From Acidimicrobiales bacterium (lineage in GTDB: Bacteria > Actinomycetota > Acidimicrobiia > Acidimicrobiales > DATDAH01), in contig JAEUJM010000018.1 of NCBI GenBank assembly GCA_016794585.1, forward strand, positions 62,001-126,000: DNA of 64,000 nucleotides, read 5' to 3'. The notes under the pieces were generated by a model, which searched no databases, was not told the origin of the DNA, and was given only the letters and a program-made list of their open reading frames with translations. Below, piece after piece: positions 42,644 to 51,345 of the stretch. Position 1 is the stretch's first letter. Each line of letters begins with the position of its first letter. Position numbers and translations under genes: made by a program.

Positions 42644-43648
42644 GTGCGGGCATGGGTGGTCGACACGCCGGGGCCGGTCGACAGCCGCCCGTTGCGCCTG
42701 GTGGAGCGGGAGGCGCCGACGCCGGGTCCTGGTGAGGTGCGGGTCGCGGTCTCGGTCTGCGGGGTCTGTCGGACGGACCTGCACCTCGCGGAGGGGGACC
42801 TGGCGCCCCATACGCCGGCGACGGTCCCCGGTCACGAGGTGGTCGGGGTGGTCGACGCCCTCGGCCCCGGGGCCACGCGCTTCGCCGTTGGCGAGCGCAT
42901 CGGCATCGCCTGGTTGCGCCACACGTGCGGTGTCTGCCGGTTCTGCGTCCGCGGTGACGAGAACCTGTGCCTCGCGCCCCGTTTCACGGGATGGGACGCC
43001 GACGGCGGCTACGCCGAGCGCGCCGTCGTCGACGAGCGCTTCGCCTACCGGTTGCCCGAGCGCTTCGGGGACGAGGAGGTGGCGCCGCTGCTGTGCGCCG
43101 GGATCATCGGCTACCGCGCCCTGAAGCGGGCGGCCCTGCCGGAGGGGGGACGGCTCGGCATCTACGGCTTCGGGGGCTCGGCCCACCTGGCCGCCCAGGT
43201 GGCGCTGGCCCAGGGCGCCACCGTCCACGTGCTCACCCGCTCGGCCGACGCCCGGCGCCTCGCCCTCGAGCTCGGCGCCGCCTCGGCGGGCGACACCTAT
43301 GACGTCCCGCCCGAGCCCCTCGACTCGACCATCGTCTTCGCCCCCGTCGGCGACGTCGTGCCCGTCGCCCTCGAGGCGCTGGACCGCGGCGGCACCTGCG
43401 CCATCGCCGGCATTCACCTGAGCGACGTGCCCGCCCTCGACTACCAGCGCCACCTCTTCCAGGAACGCCAGGTCCGGTCCGTGACCGCCAACACCCGCGC
43501 CGACGGCGAGGAGTTCCTGGCCGTCGCCGAGCGCATCGGCATCACCGTGCACACCGAGGCATACCCCCTCGACCGCGCCGACGAGGCCCTCGCCGACCTG
43601 GCCCACGACCGGGTCACCGGCGCCGCCGTCCTCCACGTCGCCTCCTGA
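42644..43648 (+). CDS. zinc-dependent alcohol dehydrogenase
   Basis: 334 residues. [16 protein letters not shown] and [12 protein letters not shown] form the catalytic zinc site, [16 protein letters not shown] holds the structural zinc cysteines, and [15 protein letters not shown] the nucleotide site. It resembles propanol-preferring AdhA/AdhP proteins. GTG start with GGAGG eight bases before. The acyl-CoA synthetase 94 bases downstream suggests a shared alcohol-to-acyl-CoA route, which is inference. Confidence 0.9.
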   Translation: MRAWVVDTPGPVDSRPLRLVEREAPTPGPGEVRVAVSVCGVCRTDLHLAEGDLAPHTPATVPGHEVVGVVDALGPGATRFAVGERIGIAWLRHTCGVCRFCVRGDENLCLAPRFTGWDADGGYAERAVVDERFAYRLPERFGDEEVAPLLCAGIIGYRALKRAALPEGGRLGIYGFGGSAHLAAQVALAQGATVHVLTRSADARRLALELGAASAGDTYDVPPEPLDSTIVFAPVGDVVPVALEALDRGGTCAIAGIHLSDVPALDYQRHLFQERQVRSVTANTRADGEEFLAVAERIGITVHTEAYPLDRADEALADLAHDRVTGAAVLHVAS

Positions 43649-43741
43649 CCACTGCTCGCCCTCGTTCGTCCTGGGTCCACGCGCTCGTCGTGGGGGGCGA
43701 CCGGGTGGTCGCGGAATCCTGGGGGGTAGGGTCGCCGCCCG

Positions 43742-45418
43742 ATGGACTACGCCGCCGCCGTTGCCGCCGTCACCGCCCCGGGGGCGCCGTTCGAGACGAC
43801 GTCGCTGGAGGTCGACGACCAGCAGGTCACGGCGTTCCGGCACGCACCGCGGACGCTGCGGACCATGGTGGCCACGACCGCGGCCCGGGGCGACGCCACC
43901 TTCCTCGTCTATGAGGACGAGCGGTGGAGCTTCGCCCGGTTCCACGACGAGGTGGCGGCGCTGGCCACCGCGCTGATCGAGCGGTACGGCGTGACCAAGG
44001 GCGACCGGGTGGCCGTGGCCATGCGCAACTACCCCGAGTGGGTGGTGTCGTTCGCCGCCGTCACGTCGATCGGCGCGGTCTCGGTGTCCTTCAACGCCTG
44101 GTGGACCGAGGAGGAGGTCGACTACGCGCTCGGCGACTGCGCCCCCGAGGTCCTGATCGCCGACCTCGAGCGGGTCGAGCGGGCCCGGTCGTCGTGCGCG
44201 TCGCGGGGGATCCGGATCATCGGGGTCCGCTGCCCCGATGGGACCGCCGGAATCCACCCATGGGACGACGTCGTGGTGCGGGGCGTCCCGTTCCCCGAGG
44301 TCGACGTGGACGGCGAGGACGACGCCACCATCCTGTACACGTCGGGCACCACCGGGCACCCCAAGGGGGCGGTGTCGACCAACCGGGCCATCGGTCAGGC
44401 GCTCTTCGGCTTCGCCTGCCGTTCCGCGGTGGATCGTCTGCGGGCCGACGATGCCCCCAAGGACCCGGACGCGCCGCCGTCGCTGCCGCCCACGTTCATC
44501 CTGGTGGTGCCGCTCTTCCACGTCACCGGCTGCGTGCCCGTCATGCTCAGCTGCCTGCTCGGCGGGCTGAAGCTCGTGATGATGCACAAGTGGGACCCCG
44601 AGCGCGCCCTCGAGCTGATCGAGCGCGAGCAGGTGACCAACTTCGTGGGCGTTCCCACCCAGAGCTGGGACCTGCTGGCCTCGCCGCGGTTCGCCGAGTT
44701 CGACACGTCCAGCCTGCGGGGTGTCGGGGGCGGCGGGGCGCCGGCGCCGCCCGAGCTCGTGAAGCGGGTGGCCAAGGGCTTCCCGTCGGCCAGCCCGGGC
44801 ATCGGCTACGGCATGACCGAGACCAACGCCTACGGCCCCCAGAACGGCGGCGCCGACTACCTCACCCACCCGACCAGCACCGGCCGGGCCACACCCATCC
44901 TCCAGGTGGAGGTGCGCGACCCGGAGGATCGGCCGCTCCCCGTCGGCGAGCGGGGTGAGATCTGGTTCCGGGGCCCCCACCTCATCCGGGGGTACTGGAA
45001 CAACCCCGAGGCCACCGCCGAGGTGCTCGTCGACGGTTGGCTGCGCAGCGGCGACATCGGCCGCGTCGACGACGAGGGCTTCGTCTACGTCGAGGACCGG
45101 GCCAAGGACATGGTGCTGCGGGCCGGCGAGAACGTGTACTGCGCCGAGGTCGAGGCCGTCCTGTACGAGCATCCCGCGGTGCACGAGGCCGCGGTGTTCG
45201 GCATCCCCCACGACCGCCTCGGCGAGGAGGTCGCCGCCGCGGTCATGTTGCGGGCCGACGCCGACGCCACGGTCGAGGAGCTCCAGGCCCATGTCGCCGA
45301 ACACCTCGCCGCGTTCAAGGTGCCCACCCGCATGGTGCTGTGGGCCGAGCCGCTGCCCCGCAACGCGAGCGGCAAGATCCTGAAGCGCGAGCTGCGCGAC
45401 CTCGTCGCCGACGCATGA
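43742..45418 (+). CDS. AMP-dependent acyl-CoA synthetase/ligase
   Basis: 558 residues. The adenylate-forming motifs are complete: ILYTSGTTGHPKGAV, the A5 region GYGMTETNAYGP, the A7 SGDIGRVDDEGFVYVEDRAKD, and the catalytic lysine in NASGKILKREL. It activates a fatty or other carboxylic acid with ATP and CoA. Its stop overlaps the GNAT start by four bases (ATGA). Confidence 0.92.
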   Translation: MDYAAAVAAVTAPGAPFETTSLEVDDQQVTAFRHAPRTLRTMVATTAARGDATFLVYEDERWSFARFHDEVAALATALIERYGVTKGDRVAVAMRNYPEWVVSFAAVTSIGAVSVSFNAWWTEEEVDYALGDCAPEVLIADLERVERARSSCASRGIRIIGVRCPDGTAGIHPWDDVVVRGVPFPEVDVDGEDDATILYTSGTTGHPKGAVSTNRAIGQALFGFACRSAVDRLRADDAPKDPDAPPSLPPTFILVVPLFHVTGCVPVMLSCLLGGLKLVMMHKWDPERALELIEREQVTNFVGVPTQSWDLLASPRFAEFDTSSLRGVGGGGAPAPPELVKRVAKGFPSASPGIGYGMTETNAYGPQNGGADYLTHPTSTGRATPILQVEVRDPEDRPLPVGERGEIWFRGPHLIRGYWNNPEATAEVLVDGWLRSGDIGRVDDEGFVYVEDRAKDMVLRAGENVYCAEVEAVLYEHPAVHEAAVFGIPHDRLGEEVAAAVMLRADADATVEELQAHVAEHLAAFKVPTRMVLWAEPLPRNASGKILKRELRDLVADA

Positions 45419-45951
45419 GCGCTCCGCTGATGATCCGGCCGCCGCGACCGGCCGAGTTGAAGGCGGTGCAACAGGTGGAGATCGCGGCCGGGCGGCTGTT
45501 CGCCGACGTGGGTATGGATCTCGTGGCCCGGCACGACCCGTTCTCGCTGTTCGAGCTCCAGGGCTTCCTCGACCGGGGGTCGTTCTGGGTCGCGACGCCC
45601 GTCGGCGGCGACCCGGTGGCGTACCTGTTGGTGGAGGAGGTCGACGGCTGCGCCCATGTCGAGCAGGTCTCGGTCCACCCGGACCACGCCGGCCAGGGCG
45701 TCGGCGCCCGCCTCATCGACACCGCCGAGGGCTGGGCCGCGGCCCGTGGCCTGCCCGCCCTCACCCTGACGACCTTCGCCGAGGTCGCCTGGAACCGGCC
45801 GTACTACGAGCGACTGGGCTTCCGGGTCCTCGCCGACGCCGAGATCACCCCCGGCCTCGCCGCCATCCGCACCTACGAGGCCTCGATCGGCATCGACGCC
45901 TGGCCCCGGGTGTGCATGCGCCGCGAGGTCGGCGCCCCCCGCCCCGCCTGA
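45415..45951 (+). CDS. GNAT-family N-acetyltransferase
   Basis: 178 residues. The acetyl-CoA pyrophosphate loop is VEQVSVHPDHAGQGVGARLIDTAEGWAAA (Q/RxxGxG/A form QGVGA) followed by LTLTTFAEVAWNRPYYERLGF, both GNAT hallmarks. The acceptor is unknown. It is translationally coupled to the acyl-CoA synthetase, and its end is followed by two palindromic repeats shared with the convergent pirin gene. Confidence 0.88.
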   Translation: MSAPLMIRPPRPAELKAVQQVEIAAGRLFADVGMDLVARHDPFSLFELQGFLDRGSFWVATPVGGDPVAYLLVEEVDGCAHVEQVSVHPDHAGQGVGARLIDTAEGWAAARGLPALTLTTFAEVAWNRPYYERLGFRVLADAEITPGLAAIRTYEASIGIDAWPRVCMRREVGAPRPA

Positions 45952-45970
45952 CTCCTACCCCGGCACACGG

Positions 45971-46026
45971 CTCGTTCTGGTGCGTCGTTGGCGACGCAGG
46001 TGTTGCCGGGTCGCTACCAGAACGAG
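45971..46026. repeat. CGTTCTGG...CCAGAACG inverted-repeat element, copy 2
   Basis: CTCGTTCTGGT (45971-45981) pairs perfectly with ACCAGAACGAG (46016-46026). An inner hairpin is GCGTCG-TTGG-CGACGC. It begins 19 bases after the GNAT stop and is followed at once by copy 3. Both lie before the convergent pirin stop. Confidence 0.75.
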
Positions 46027-46034
46027 AAATGGTT

Positions 46035-46086
46035 CGTTCTGGTGTGTCGTCGGCGACGCAGGTGTTGCCAGGTCGCTACCAGAACG
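46035..46086. repeat. CGTTCTGG...CCAGAACG inverted-repeat element, copy 3
   Basis: CGTTCTGGT (46035-46043) pairs with ACCAGAACG (46078-46086). Its right two thirds repeat copy 2 almost exactly (GCGACGCAGGTGTTGCC then GTCGCTACCAGAACGAG), so copies 2 and 3 arose by duplication. Confidence 0.75.
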
Positions 46087-46099
46087 AGGGGTTGGCCTG

Positions 46100-47131
46100 T
46101 CAGCGGGTGGGGGTTTCGGTGATGAGCTCGACCCGGCCGTCGGGGTGCTTGGCGAAGCGGCCCTGCTCGCGGTGGTGGACGGGTCCGTCGTCGGGCCAGG
46201 GCCAGCCACCGAACGCGGTCTGCTGGTAGTCGACCATGGCCTGGCGGATGCCGGCCTCGTCGTTCATCACGAACGGCCCGTACTGCGCCACCGGCTCGGC
46301 GATGGGCCGGCCCTGGAGCACCATGATCTCGGCGCCGCCGGCACCGGCGGTGAGGGTCACGGCCAGGTCGGCGTCGAGCACGGCGCCGGTCTGTCCCTCG
46401 AGGGCCACGCCGTCGACGACCAGCTCGTCGCCCTCGTAGAAGTAGAGGACCCGGGCGGTCTCCGGGCCGGCGGTGGGCAGGGTCCAGGACGCCCCTTCGT
46501 CGAGCGACGCATGCCAGATGCCGACGTCGGCCTCCGGACGCGAGGCCCACGAGCTCGGCGGCGGGGCCGGGGCCCGGTGGCCGTCGATCTCGCCGGCGAT
46601 GACCGTGACGCGGGTGTGGCCGCCGGCGTCGTCGACGTGGTCGAGGTGGGGGACGTCGCCGTCCCACATCATGGAGAAGCAGGGCTCGGCCATCTTGTCG
46701 GCGGCGGGGAGGTTCAGCCAGATCTGGAAGAGCTCGAGGGGGTTGGGCCGGTCCTTCTCGAGCAGAGGGAACATCTCGCAGTGGACGATGCCGGCGCCGG
46801 CGGTGATCCACTGGGTGTCGCCGGCGCCGAAGCGGGCGGTGGCCCCGAGCGAGTCCGAGTGGTCGATGAAGCCCTCGCGCACGAAGGTCACCGTCTCGAA
46901 GCCGCGGTGGGGGTGCTGGGGGAACCCGGGGACGTGGTCGCCGTGGTACATGTTCCAGCCGTCCACGCCGGCGAAGTCGGCACCGATCTCGCGGCCCGCG
47001 AGCGACGCCTGCGGCCCGAGCTCGTCGTCGCCCTCGGGGTAGGCGTCGTGGTGGTGGGCGCAGAAGAGGAACGGGTCGAGGGTGGGCCAGTGCATGCCCA
47101 GCGGGACCGTCTGGAGGATGGCGTCGCTCAT
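46100..47131 (-). CDS. pirin family protein
   Basis: 343 residues, two cupin domains. The N-terminal pirin block (DGWNMYHGDHVPGFPQHPHRGFETVTFVREG, FIDHSDSLG, WITAGAGIVHCEMF) holds the iron-binding His and Glu; the C-terminal block includes MVLQGRPIAEPVAQYGPFVMN. Some pirins act as quercetinases or as transcription cofactors. The ATG at 47131 gives MSDAILQTVPLG; the frame remains open far upstream but opposite the LLM gene. Confidence 0.92.
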   Translation of the reverse strand: MSDAILQTVPLGMHWPTLDPFLFCAHHHDAYPEGDDELGPQASLAGREIGADFAGVDGWNMYHGDHVPGFPQHPHRGFETVTFVREGFIDHSDSLGATARFGAGDTQWITAGAGIVHCEMFPLLEKDRPNPLELFQIWLNLPAADKMAEPCFSMMWDGDVPHLDHVDDAGGHTRVTVIAGEIDGHRAPAPPPSSWASRPEADVGIWHASLDEGASWTLPTAGPETARVLYFYEGDELVVDGVALEGQTGAVLDADLAVTLTAGAGGAEIMVLQGRPIAEPVAQYGPFVMNDEAGIRQAMVDYQQTAFGGWPWPDDGPVHHREQGRFAKHPDGRVELITETPTR

Positions 47132-47260
47132 GGCTCCAAGGCTAGGTGCGTGCACACGCAAGTGAACCGCCGGCTCGGGGAGCACACCACGGCGCCGTGT
47201 CACGCCACCGTGGTCCCGGAAGGAGCTCCGGGCCGCACCGCGGGCGGTCAAGATGGCGGC

Positions 47261-48133
47261 GTGCGGCTCGGAATCGTGACCCCGGTGCTCACCCTGCTGC
47301 CGAAGGGCCACGCCCGTTGGGAGCGTGAGGCGGGCTGGGAGGAGGTGGTCGCCATCGCCCGGGCCGCCGACCGCCTCGGGTACCACCACCTGACGTGCAG
47401 CGAGCACGTCGCCGTCCCCGTCGAGGTGGCCGCCACCCGGGGCGCCCGGTACTTCGATCCACTGGCCACCTTCGGCTACCTGGCCGCGGTCACCGAGCGC
47501 ATCCGGTTGGCCACCTTCGTGGTCGTGCTCGGCTACCACCACCCCCTCGAGCTGGCCAAGCGCTACGGCACCCTCGACGTCGTGTCCGGCGGTCGCCTCC
47601 TGCTCGGTGTCGGTGTGGGATCGCTGGAGGAGGAGTTCGACCTGCTCGGCGCGCCGTTCGCCGACCGGGGTGAGCGGGCCGACGACGCCCTGCGCGCCGT
47701 GCGGGCGTCGTGGGGCCGGGCCGAGCCCGAGTACGACGGCCCCCACCACCGCTTCGGGGGTGTCGTGGTCGACCCCCACGGTGTGCGCGAGGACGTGCCC
47801 GTCTGGGTGGGCGGCCGGACGGGTCGCTCGCTGCGACGGGCCCTGTCGCTCGGCGACGGATGGGCGCCCTTCGGCTTGTCCCTCGACGAGGTGCGGGCCC
47901 TGCTCGACCGCCACGCCGGCGAGACCCGCACGGATCCCTTCGACGTCGTGTTGCAGCCCGTCCCGCCCCTCGACCCCGTCGACCACCCCGTCGAGGCGGC
48001 GGCCGCGTTGGAGGCCATGGCGGACGCGGGCGCCACCATCGTCAGCGCCCGGGTGATGCACCACTCGGCCGCCCACTACGTCGAGCAGCTGGAGGCGGCC
48101 ATGGAACTGCCGGGCGTCGAGGCGCTCCGGTGA
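47261..48133 (+). CDS. F420-dependent LLM-class oxidoreductase (TIGR03619-like)
   Basis: 290 residues. The luciferase-like TIM barrel is shown by LGYHHLTCSEHVAVP, LATFVVVLGYHHPLELAKRYGTLDVVSGGRLLLGVGVGSLEEEF and VPVWVGGRTGRSLRRAL. It is expected to use F420H2. GTG start at 47261. Its stop overlaps the next gene's GTG (GTGA), which suggests they act together. Substrate unknown. Confidence 0.87.
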   Translation: MRLGIVTPVLTLLPKGHARWEREAGWEEVVAIARAADRLGYHHLTCSEHVAVPVEVAATRGARYFDPLATFGYLAAVTERIRLATFVVVLGYHHPLELAKRYGTLDVVSGGRLLLGVGVGSLEEEFDLLGAPFADRGERADDALRAVRASWGRAEPEYDGPHHRFGGVVVDPHGVREDVPVWVGGRTGRSLRRALSLGDGWAPFGLSLDEVRALLDRHAGETRTDPFDVVLQPVPPLDPVDHPVEAAAALEAMADAGATIVSARVMHHSAAHYVEQLEAAMELPGVEALR

Positions 48134-48885
48134 GCGGACCCGGTACCGAGCCCCTCGCCGACACGACGGCGGCGCCGCTGCGGGCCGAGGCGGGTTTCTT
48201 CTCCTTCACCGAGGTGGAGGCCGGCGCCCACCGCTCCTACAACGAGTGGCACCTGTTCGACCACCTGCCCGAGCAGTATGCGCTGCCCGGGATCGTCGGA
48301 GGGCAGCGGTGGGTGTTGACGCCGGCGCTCGCGGCGTCTGCGGGCGCCAAGGCGACCGCCCCGCTGAACCGGGTCCACTACGTGACGCTCTACCTGCTGG
48401 CCGAGCCCCTCGACGTCACCCTCACCGACTTCTTCCACCACGGCATCGCCCTGGCCAAGGCCGACCGCTTCCACCAGCAGCGGACGTCACACCTGGCCGG
48501 CGCGCTGCGGGTCGAGTCCGCCCATGCCGCGCCGGCGGCGCTGGTGCAGCCGGGGGTCGTGCCCTTCCGACCCGGCACCGGGGTGCACGTGCGCCTCGAG
48601 GACGCCGGCGCCGGGCCGGCGCCGTCCGACCTCGCGGACGCCGTGCTCGGCGTCGCCGGGGTGGCCGGCGTGTGGACCTTCGCCGGCGCCGTCCCCGACG
48701 ACGGCCCCACCGCGGGGCTCCGCCTGACCTGCGCCTGGCTCGATGGGGACCCGTCGACCGTCGACGCGGCGCTGACCGCCGCCCTCCCGCCGCCGGCGCC
48801 GGACCAGGGCGGGACGTCCGGCCCCACCTTCGCCGGCACCCTCGCCGCCATCGACCCCCACGCCCCCTTCGGCTGGTTCGACTGA
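48130..48885 (+). CDS. hypothetical protein, possible dimeric alpha/beta-barrel type
   Basis: 251 residues, GTG start coupled to the LLM gene. The N-terminal part has FSFTEVEAGAHRSYNEWHLF and DHLPEQYALPGIVGGQRWV, a pattern like EthD/stress-responsive dabb proteins; a second half (VHVRLEDAG..., VAGVWTFAGA) looks like a repeat of the same fold. I do not recognise the exact family. A role with the LLM enzyme upstream is likely from the overlap. Confidence 0.6.
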   Translation: MSGPGTEPLADTTAAPLRAEAGFFSFTEVEAGAHRSYNEWHLFDHLPEQYALPGIVGGQRWVLTPALAASAGAKATAPLNRVHYVTLYLLAEPLDVTLTDFFHHGIALAKADRFHQQRTSHLAGALRVESAHAAPAALVQPGVVPFRPGTGVHVRLEDAGAGPAPSDLADAVLGVAGVAGVWTFAGAVPDDGPTAGLRLTCAWLDGDPSTVDAALTAALPPPAPDQGGTSGPTFAGTLAAIDPHAPFGWFD

Positions 48886-48909
48886 CCGGACCGCTCGCCC
48901 CACGACGCT

Positions 48910-48961
48910 CGTTCTGGGTACACGCTCGAGGCGCCGGTGACGCGGGGGTGGTCCCAGAACG
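48910..48961. repeat. CGTTCTGGG...CCCAGAACG inverted-repeat element, copy 4
   Basis: CGTTCTGGG (48910-48918) pairs with CCCAGAACG (48953-48961); the interior reads GAGGCGCCGGTGACGCGGGG. It begins 25 bases after a stop codon, between two rightward genes. Copy 5 follows 11 bases later. Confidence 0.72.
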
Positions 48962-48972
48962 CAGTGGACGCT

Positions 48973-49023
48973 CGTTCTGGGTACATGCCCGAGGCGCCGG
49001 TGACGCGGGGTGGTCCCAGAACG
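48973..49023. repeat. CGTTCTGGG...CCCAGAACG inverted-repeat element, copy 5
   Basis: CGTTCTGGG (48973-48981) pairs with CCCAGAACG (49015-49023). The interior is nearly that of copy 4 (a few substitutions and one G fewer), so this is a tandem duplicate. Confidence 0.72.
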
Positions 49024-49115
49024 GGTCGGGCGGCGCCGGCGGGGAGATCGCCCGGTAGCGTCACGACACCGACGGCAGCGGCGCCGCACCGAGGGGGCGG
49101 CGCAGAGGGGGCACC

Positions 49116-50036
49116 ATGCGCATCACCATCAACGCTTCGGGCCAGACGCTCTTCGCCACGCCCATCGCAGAGTTCGAGGAGCACGCCCGCACCGCCGAGG
49201 CCGACGGCTTCGACGGCTACTGGGTCAACCAGCTGAGCGGCACCGACACCATGACCGTCCTGGCCCTGCTCGGCCGCGTCACCGAGCGCATGGAGCTCGG
49301 CACCGCGGTGATCCCCACCTGGGGCCACTCGCCCGACACCCTCGCCGGCCAGGTCCTCACCGCGCAGGCGGCGTCGGGCGACCGCATCGCCCTCGGCATC
49401 GGCCTGGCCCACAAGCCGGGTGTGGAGGCCAAGTACCACGTGCCCTTCGAGCGGCCCGTGCGGCACATGACCGAGTACCTCGACGTCCTCCTGCCGCTGC
49501 TGCACGAGCGCAAGGTCGACGCCGTCGGCGACATCTGGTCGTGCACCACCGAGTTCGTGGTGCCGCCCGCCGCCGCGCCGGCGGTCATCGTGGCCGCCCT
49601 CGGGCCGCAGATGCTCGACCTCGCCGGCCGGCGCACCGACGGCACCATCCTCTGGCTGGTGGGCCCCAACACGGTGCGGGACCACATCGCCCCGTCCATC
49701 GCCGCGGCCGCCGAGGCGGCCGGTCGGGCCGCGCCCCGGGTGATCGCCAGCCTGCCCGTCTGCGTCACCGACGACGCCCAGGGCGTGCGCGACACGGTCG
49801 CCATGATCCTCGCCAACTACAACGACCTCCCGAGCTACCGCGCCATGCTCGACCGCGAGGGCGCCGCCGGCCCCGCCGACGTGGCCATCATCGGCAACGA
49901 GGACGAGGTCACCGAGGGCCTCGCCGCGTTCGCTGCGGCGGGCGCCACCGAGTTCGCGGCGGTGGAGTTCACCCTGAACGACGAGGACGCCGCCCGCACC
50001 CGTGCCCTGCTGAAGTCGGTCCGCGCCGCCTTCTGA
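49116..50036 (+). CDS. F420-dependent LLM-class oxidoreductase (TIGR03564-like)
   Basis: 306 residues. MRITINASGQTLFATPIAEFEEHARTAE, ELGTAVIPTWGHSPDTLAGQVLTAQ, RIALGIGLAHKPGVE and the later RTDGTILWLVGP match the F420-dependent LLM group common in mycobacteria. It is separate from the upstream LLM operon by the two repeat elements and 230 bases. Substrate unknown. Confidence 0.88.
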   Translation: MRITINASGQTLFATPIAEFEEHARTAEADGFDGYWVNQLSGTDTMTVLALLGRVTERMELGTAVIPTWGHSPDTLAGQVLTAQAASGDRIALGIGLAHKPGVEAKYHVPFERPVRHMTEYLDVLLPLLHERKVDAVGDIWSCTTEFVVPPAAAPAVIVAALGPQMLDLAGRRTDGTILWLVGPNTVRDHIAPSIAAAAEAAGRAAPRVIASLPVCVTDDAQGVRDTVAMILANYNDLPSYRAMLDREGAAGPADVAIIGNEDEVTEGLAAFAAAGATEFAAVEFTLNDEDAARTRALLKSVRAAF

Positions 50037-50071
50037 CCCGCCTCGTCTCGCCGCGTCCCCGCCCGTTGCCC

Positions 50072-50123
50072 CGTTCTGGTAGCTCGCGTGCAACACCCTT
50101 GTTGCACGCGAGCTACCAGAACG
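50072..50123. repeat. CGTTCTGG...CCAGAACG element, copy 6: perfect 24-base-pair hairpin
   Basis: Arms 50072-50095 and 50100-50123 are perfectly complementary over 24 bases around a CCCT loop. The outer ends are CGTTCTGGTAGC and GCTACCAGAACG, as in copies 1-3. It starts 36 bases after the LLM stop, between two rightward genes, so it could terminate the LLM transcript. Confidence 0.85.
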
Positions 50124-50176
50124 AAGGTGGTGGGGGGTTGACCTCGAGTGTGCTTGAGGTCTTAGGGTCCGAGGGC

Positions 50177-51202
50177 ATGACCCGCGCACCGCTGTCGTAC
50201 GTCCCCTACGCGGAGCTCGCCGGCCGGCCAAACGTGATCGTCGACGGCTCGGCCGCCGAAGGCACCGTGCTGTGCCTCTCGCACTGGCCGGGCACGCCGA
50301 CGCCGGCCGACCTCCGGGCCGACCTGAGCGCGCAGATGGCGTTCCGCTACCTGCGGTCGTTCGATCGCCACGGCGACGCCCGCCTGGTGTCCAACAACCA
50401 CTTCGACCAGGACGGCCTGGTGTCGGTGTTCGCCCTGGCCGACCCGGCAGCCGCGTTGGCCCACGAGGACCTGCTCACCGACGTCGCCGCCGCCGGCGAC
50501 TTCGGGACCTACCGCTTCCGGGACGCCGCCCGTGCCTCGATGATCATCGCCGCATACGCCGACGAGGCCCGCTCACCGCTCCGGGAGGCGCTGGCGGGGT
50601 CGGCGGATCCGAGCGGTCTGCTCTACCGGACCATGCTCCCGATGCTGCTCGAGGTGGCGGCCGCGCCCGAGCGTCACGAGGACCTGTGGGCCGAGGAGGA
50701 CGCTTGCCTCACCGACAGCGAGCGCTGCGTGGTCGACGAGGTGGGCCTCGAGGAGGTGCCCGAGCTGGACCTTGCGGTGTTCGTGGTCCCCGAGGGGGCG
50801 CCCGACGCCGGCGGCCACCGTTTCGGCGGCCGGTGGTCGGCCGGCCTGCACCCGATGGCCGTCCACAACGCCACCCGGCGGGGGGCGTTGCTGATCGCCC
50901 GGGGTCGCCGCTACGAACTGGTGTACCGCTACGAGAGCTGGGTGCAGGTCTGGTCGCGCCCGGTGCGGCCACGGGTGGACCTCGCCCCGTTGGCGCGGCG
51001 TCTCGACGAGCTCGAGGCCCGTGGGGCCACCTGGGAGGCCGACGCCCCGAGTGGCCTCACCGCCGGCGTGCGCCTCGCCGGAGGGGCCGAGAGCAGCCTG
51101 GACCTCCAGGCGTTCCGCGCTCTGGCGGAGGAGCACCTCGGCACCGCACCGCCGGCGTGGGACCCGTTCCCCTCCGACGACCACGCCCCGACGCCCGCCT
51201 GA
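50177..51202 (+). CDS. DUF6687 family protein (DHH-like motif)
   Basis: 341 residues. The centre of the N-terminal half reads SNNHFDQDGLVSVFALADP, which looks like the HxDxDG...S metal motif of DHH phosphoesterases. The rest (CLSHWPGTPTP, WSAGLHPMAVHNATRRGALLI) is conserved in DUF6687 proteins of actinomycetes, of unknown function. No membrane segment. DHH-type hydrolase activity is an inference from the motif only. Confidence 0.75.
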   Translation: MTRAPLSYVPYAELAGRPNVIVDGSAAEGTVLCLSHWPGTPTPADLRADLSAQMAFRYLRSFDRHGDARLVSNNHFDQDGLVSVFALADPAAALAHEDLLTDVAAAGDFGTYRFRDAARASMIIAAYADEARSPLREALAGSADPSGLLYRTMLPMLLEVAAAPERHEDLWAEEDACLTDSERCVVDEVGLEEVPELDLAVFVVPEGAPDAGGHRFGGRWSAGLHPMAVHNATRRGALLIARGRRYELVYRYESWVQVWSRPVRPRVDLAPLARRLDELEARGATWEADAPSGLTAGVRLAGGAESSLDLQAFRALAEEHLGTAPPAWDPFPSDDHAPTPA

Positions 51203-51271
51203 GGTCGTCCGTCACGCCTCCTCGGCGCTCCGGGTGCGCTCCGGGTGCGCTCGGTGGGCTCGCCCCGTCAC

Positions 51272-51345
51272 GATCCTGCGGCCGGAACCAGCCGCCGCTC
51301 CGGCCCCCGGATCCCTACGCAGACGTCAGGATCCCGCGACCGGAA
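51272..51345. repeat. three related GATCC-GCG-CCGGAA repeats between convergent genes
   Basis: GATCCTGCGGCCGGAA (51272-51287) and GATCCCGCGACCGGAA (51330-51345) are direct repeats with two differences. CTCCGGCCCCCGGATC (51298-51313) is an inverted copy with three differences, able to form a hairpin with the first. The gap 51203-51361 also holds a tandem GCTCCGGGTGC duplication near 51230. A terminator role is possible. Confidence 0.5.

Noticed and set aside
45971-46086. Possible CRISPR-like repeat-spacer pair
   Set aside because: Only two units, each itself a palindrome, and no cas genes; it is a tandem inverted-repeat element.
47132-48076. Open minus-strand frame upstream of pirin
   Set aside because: It is the mirror of the LLM gene, produced by high GC; pirin homology starts at the ATG at 47131.
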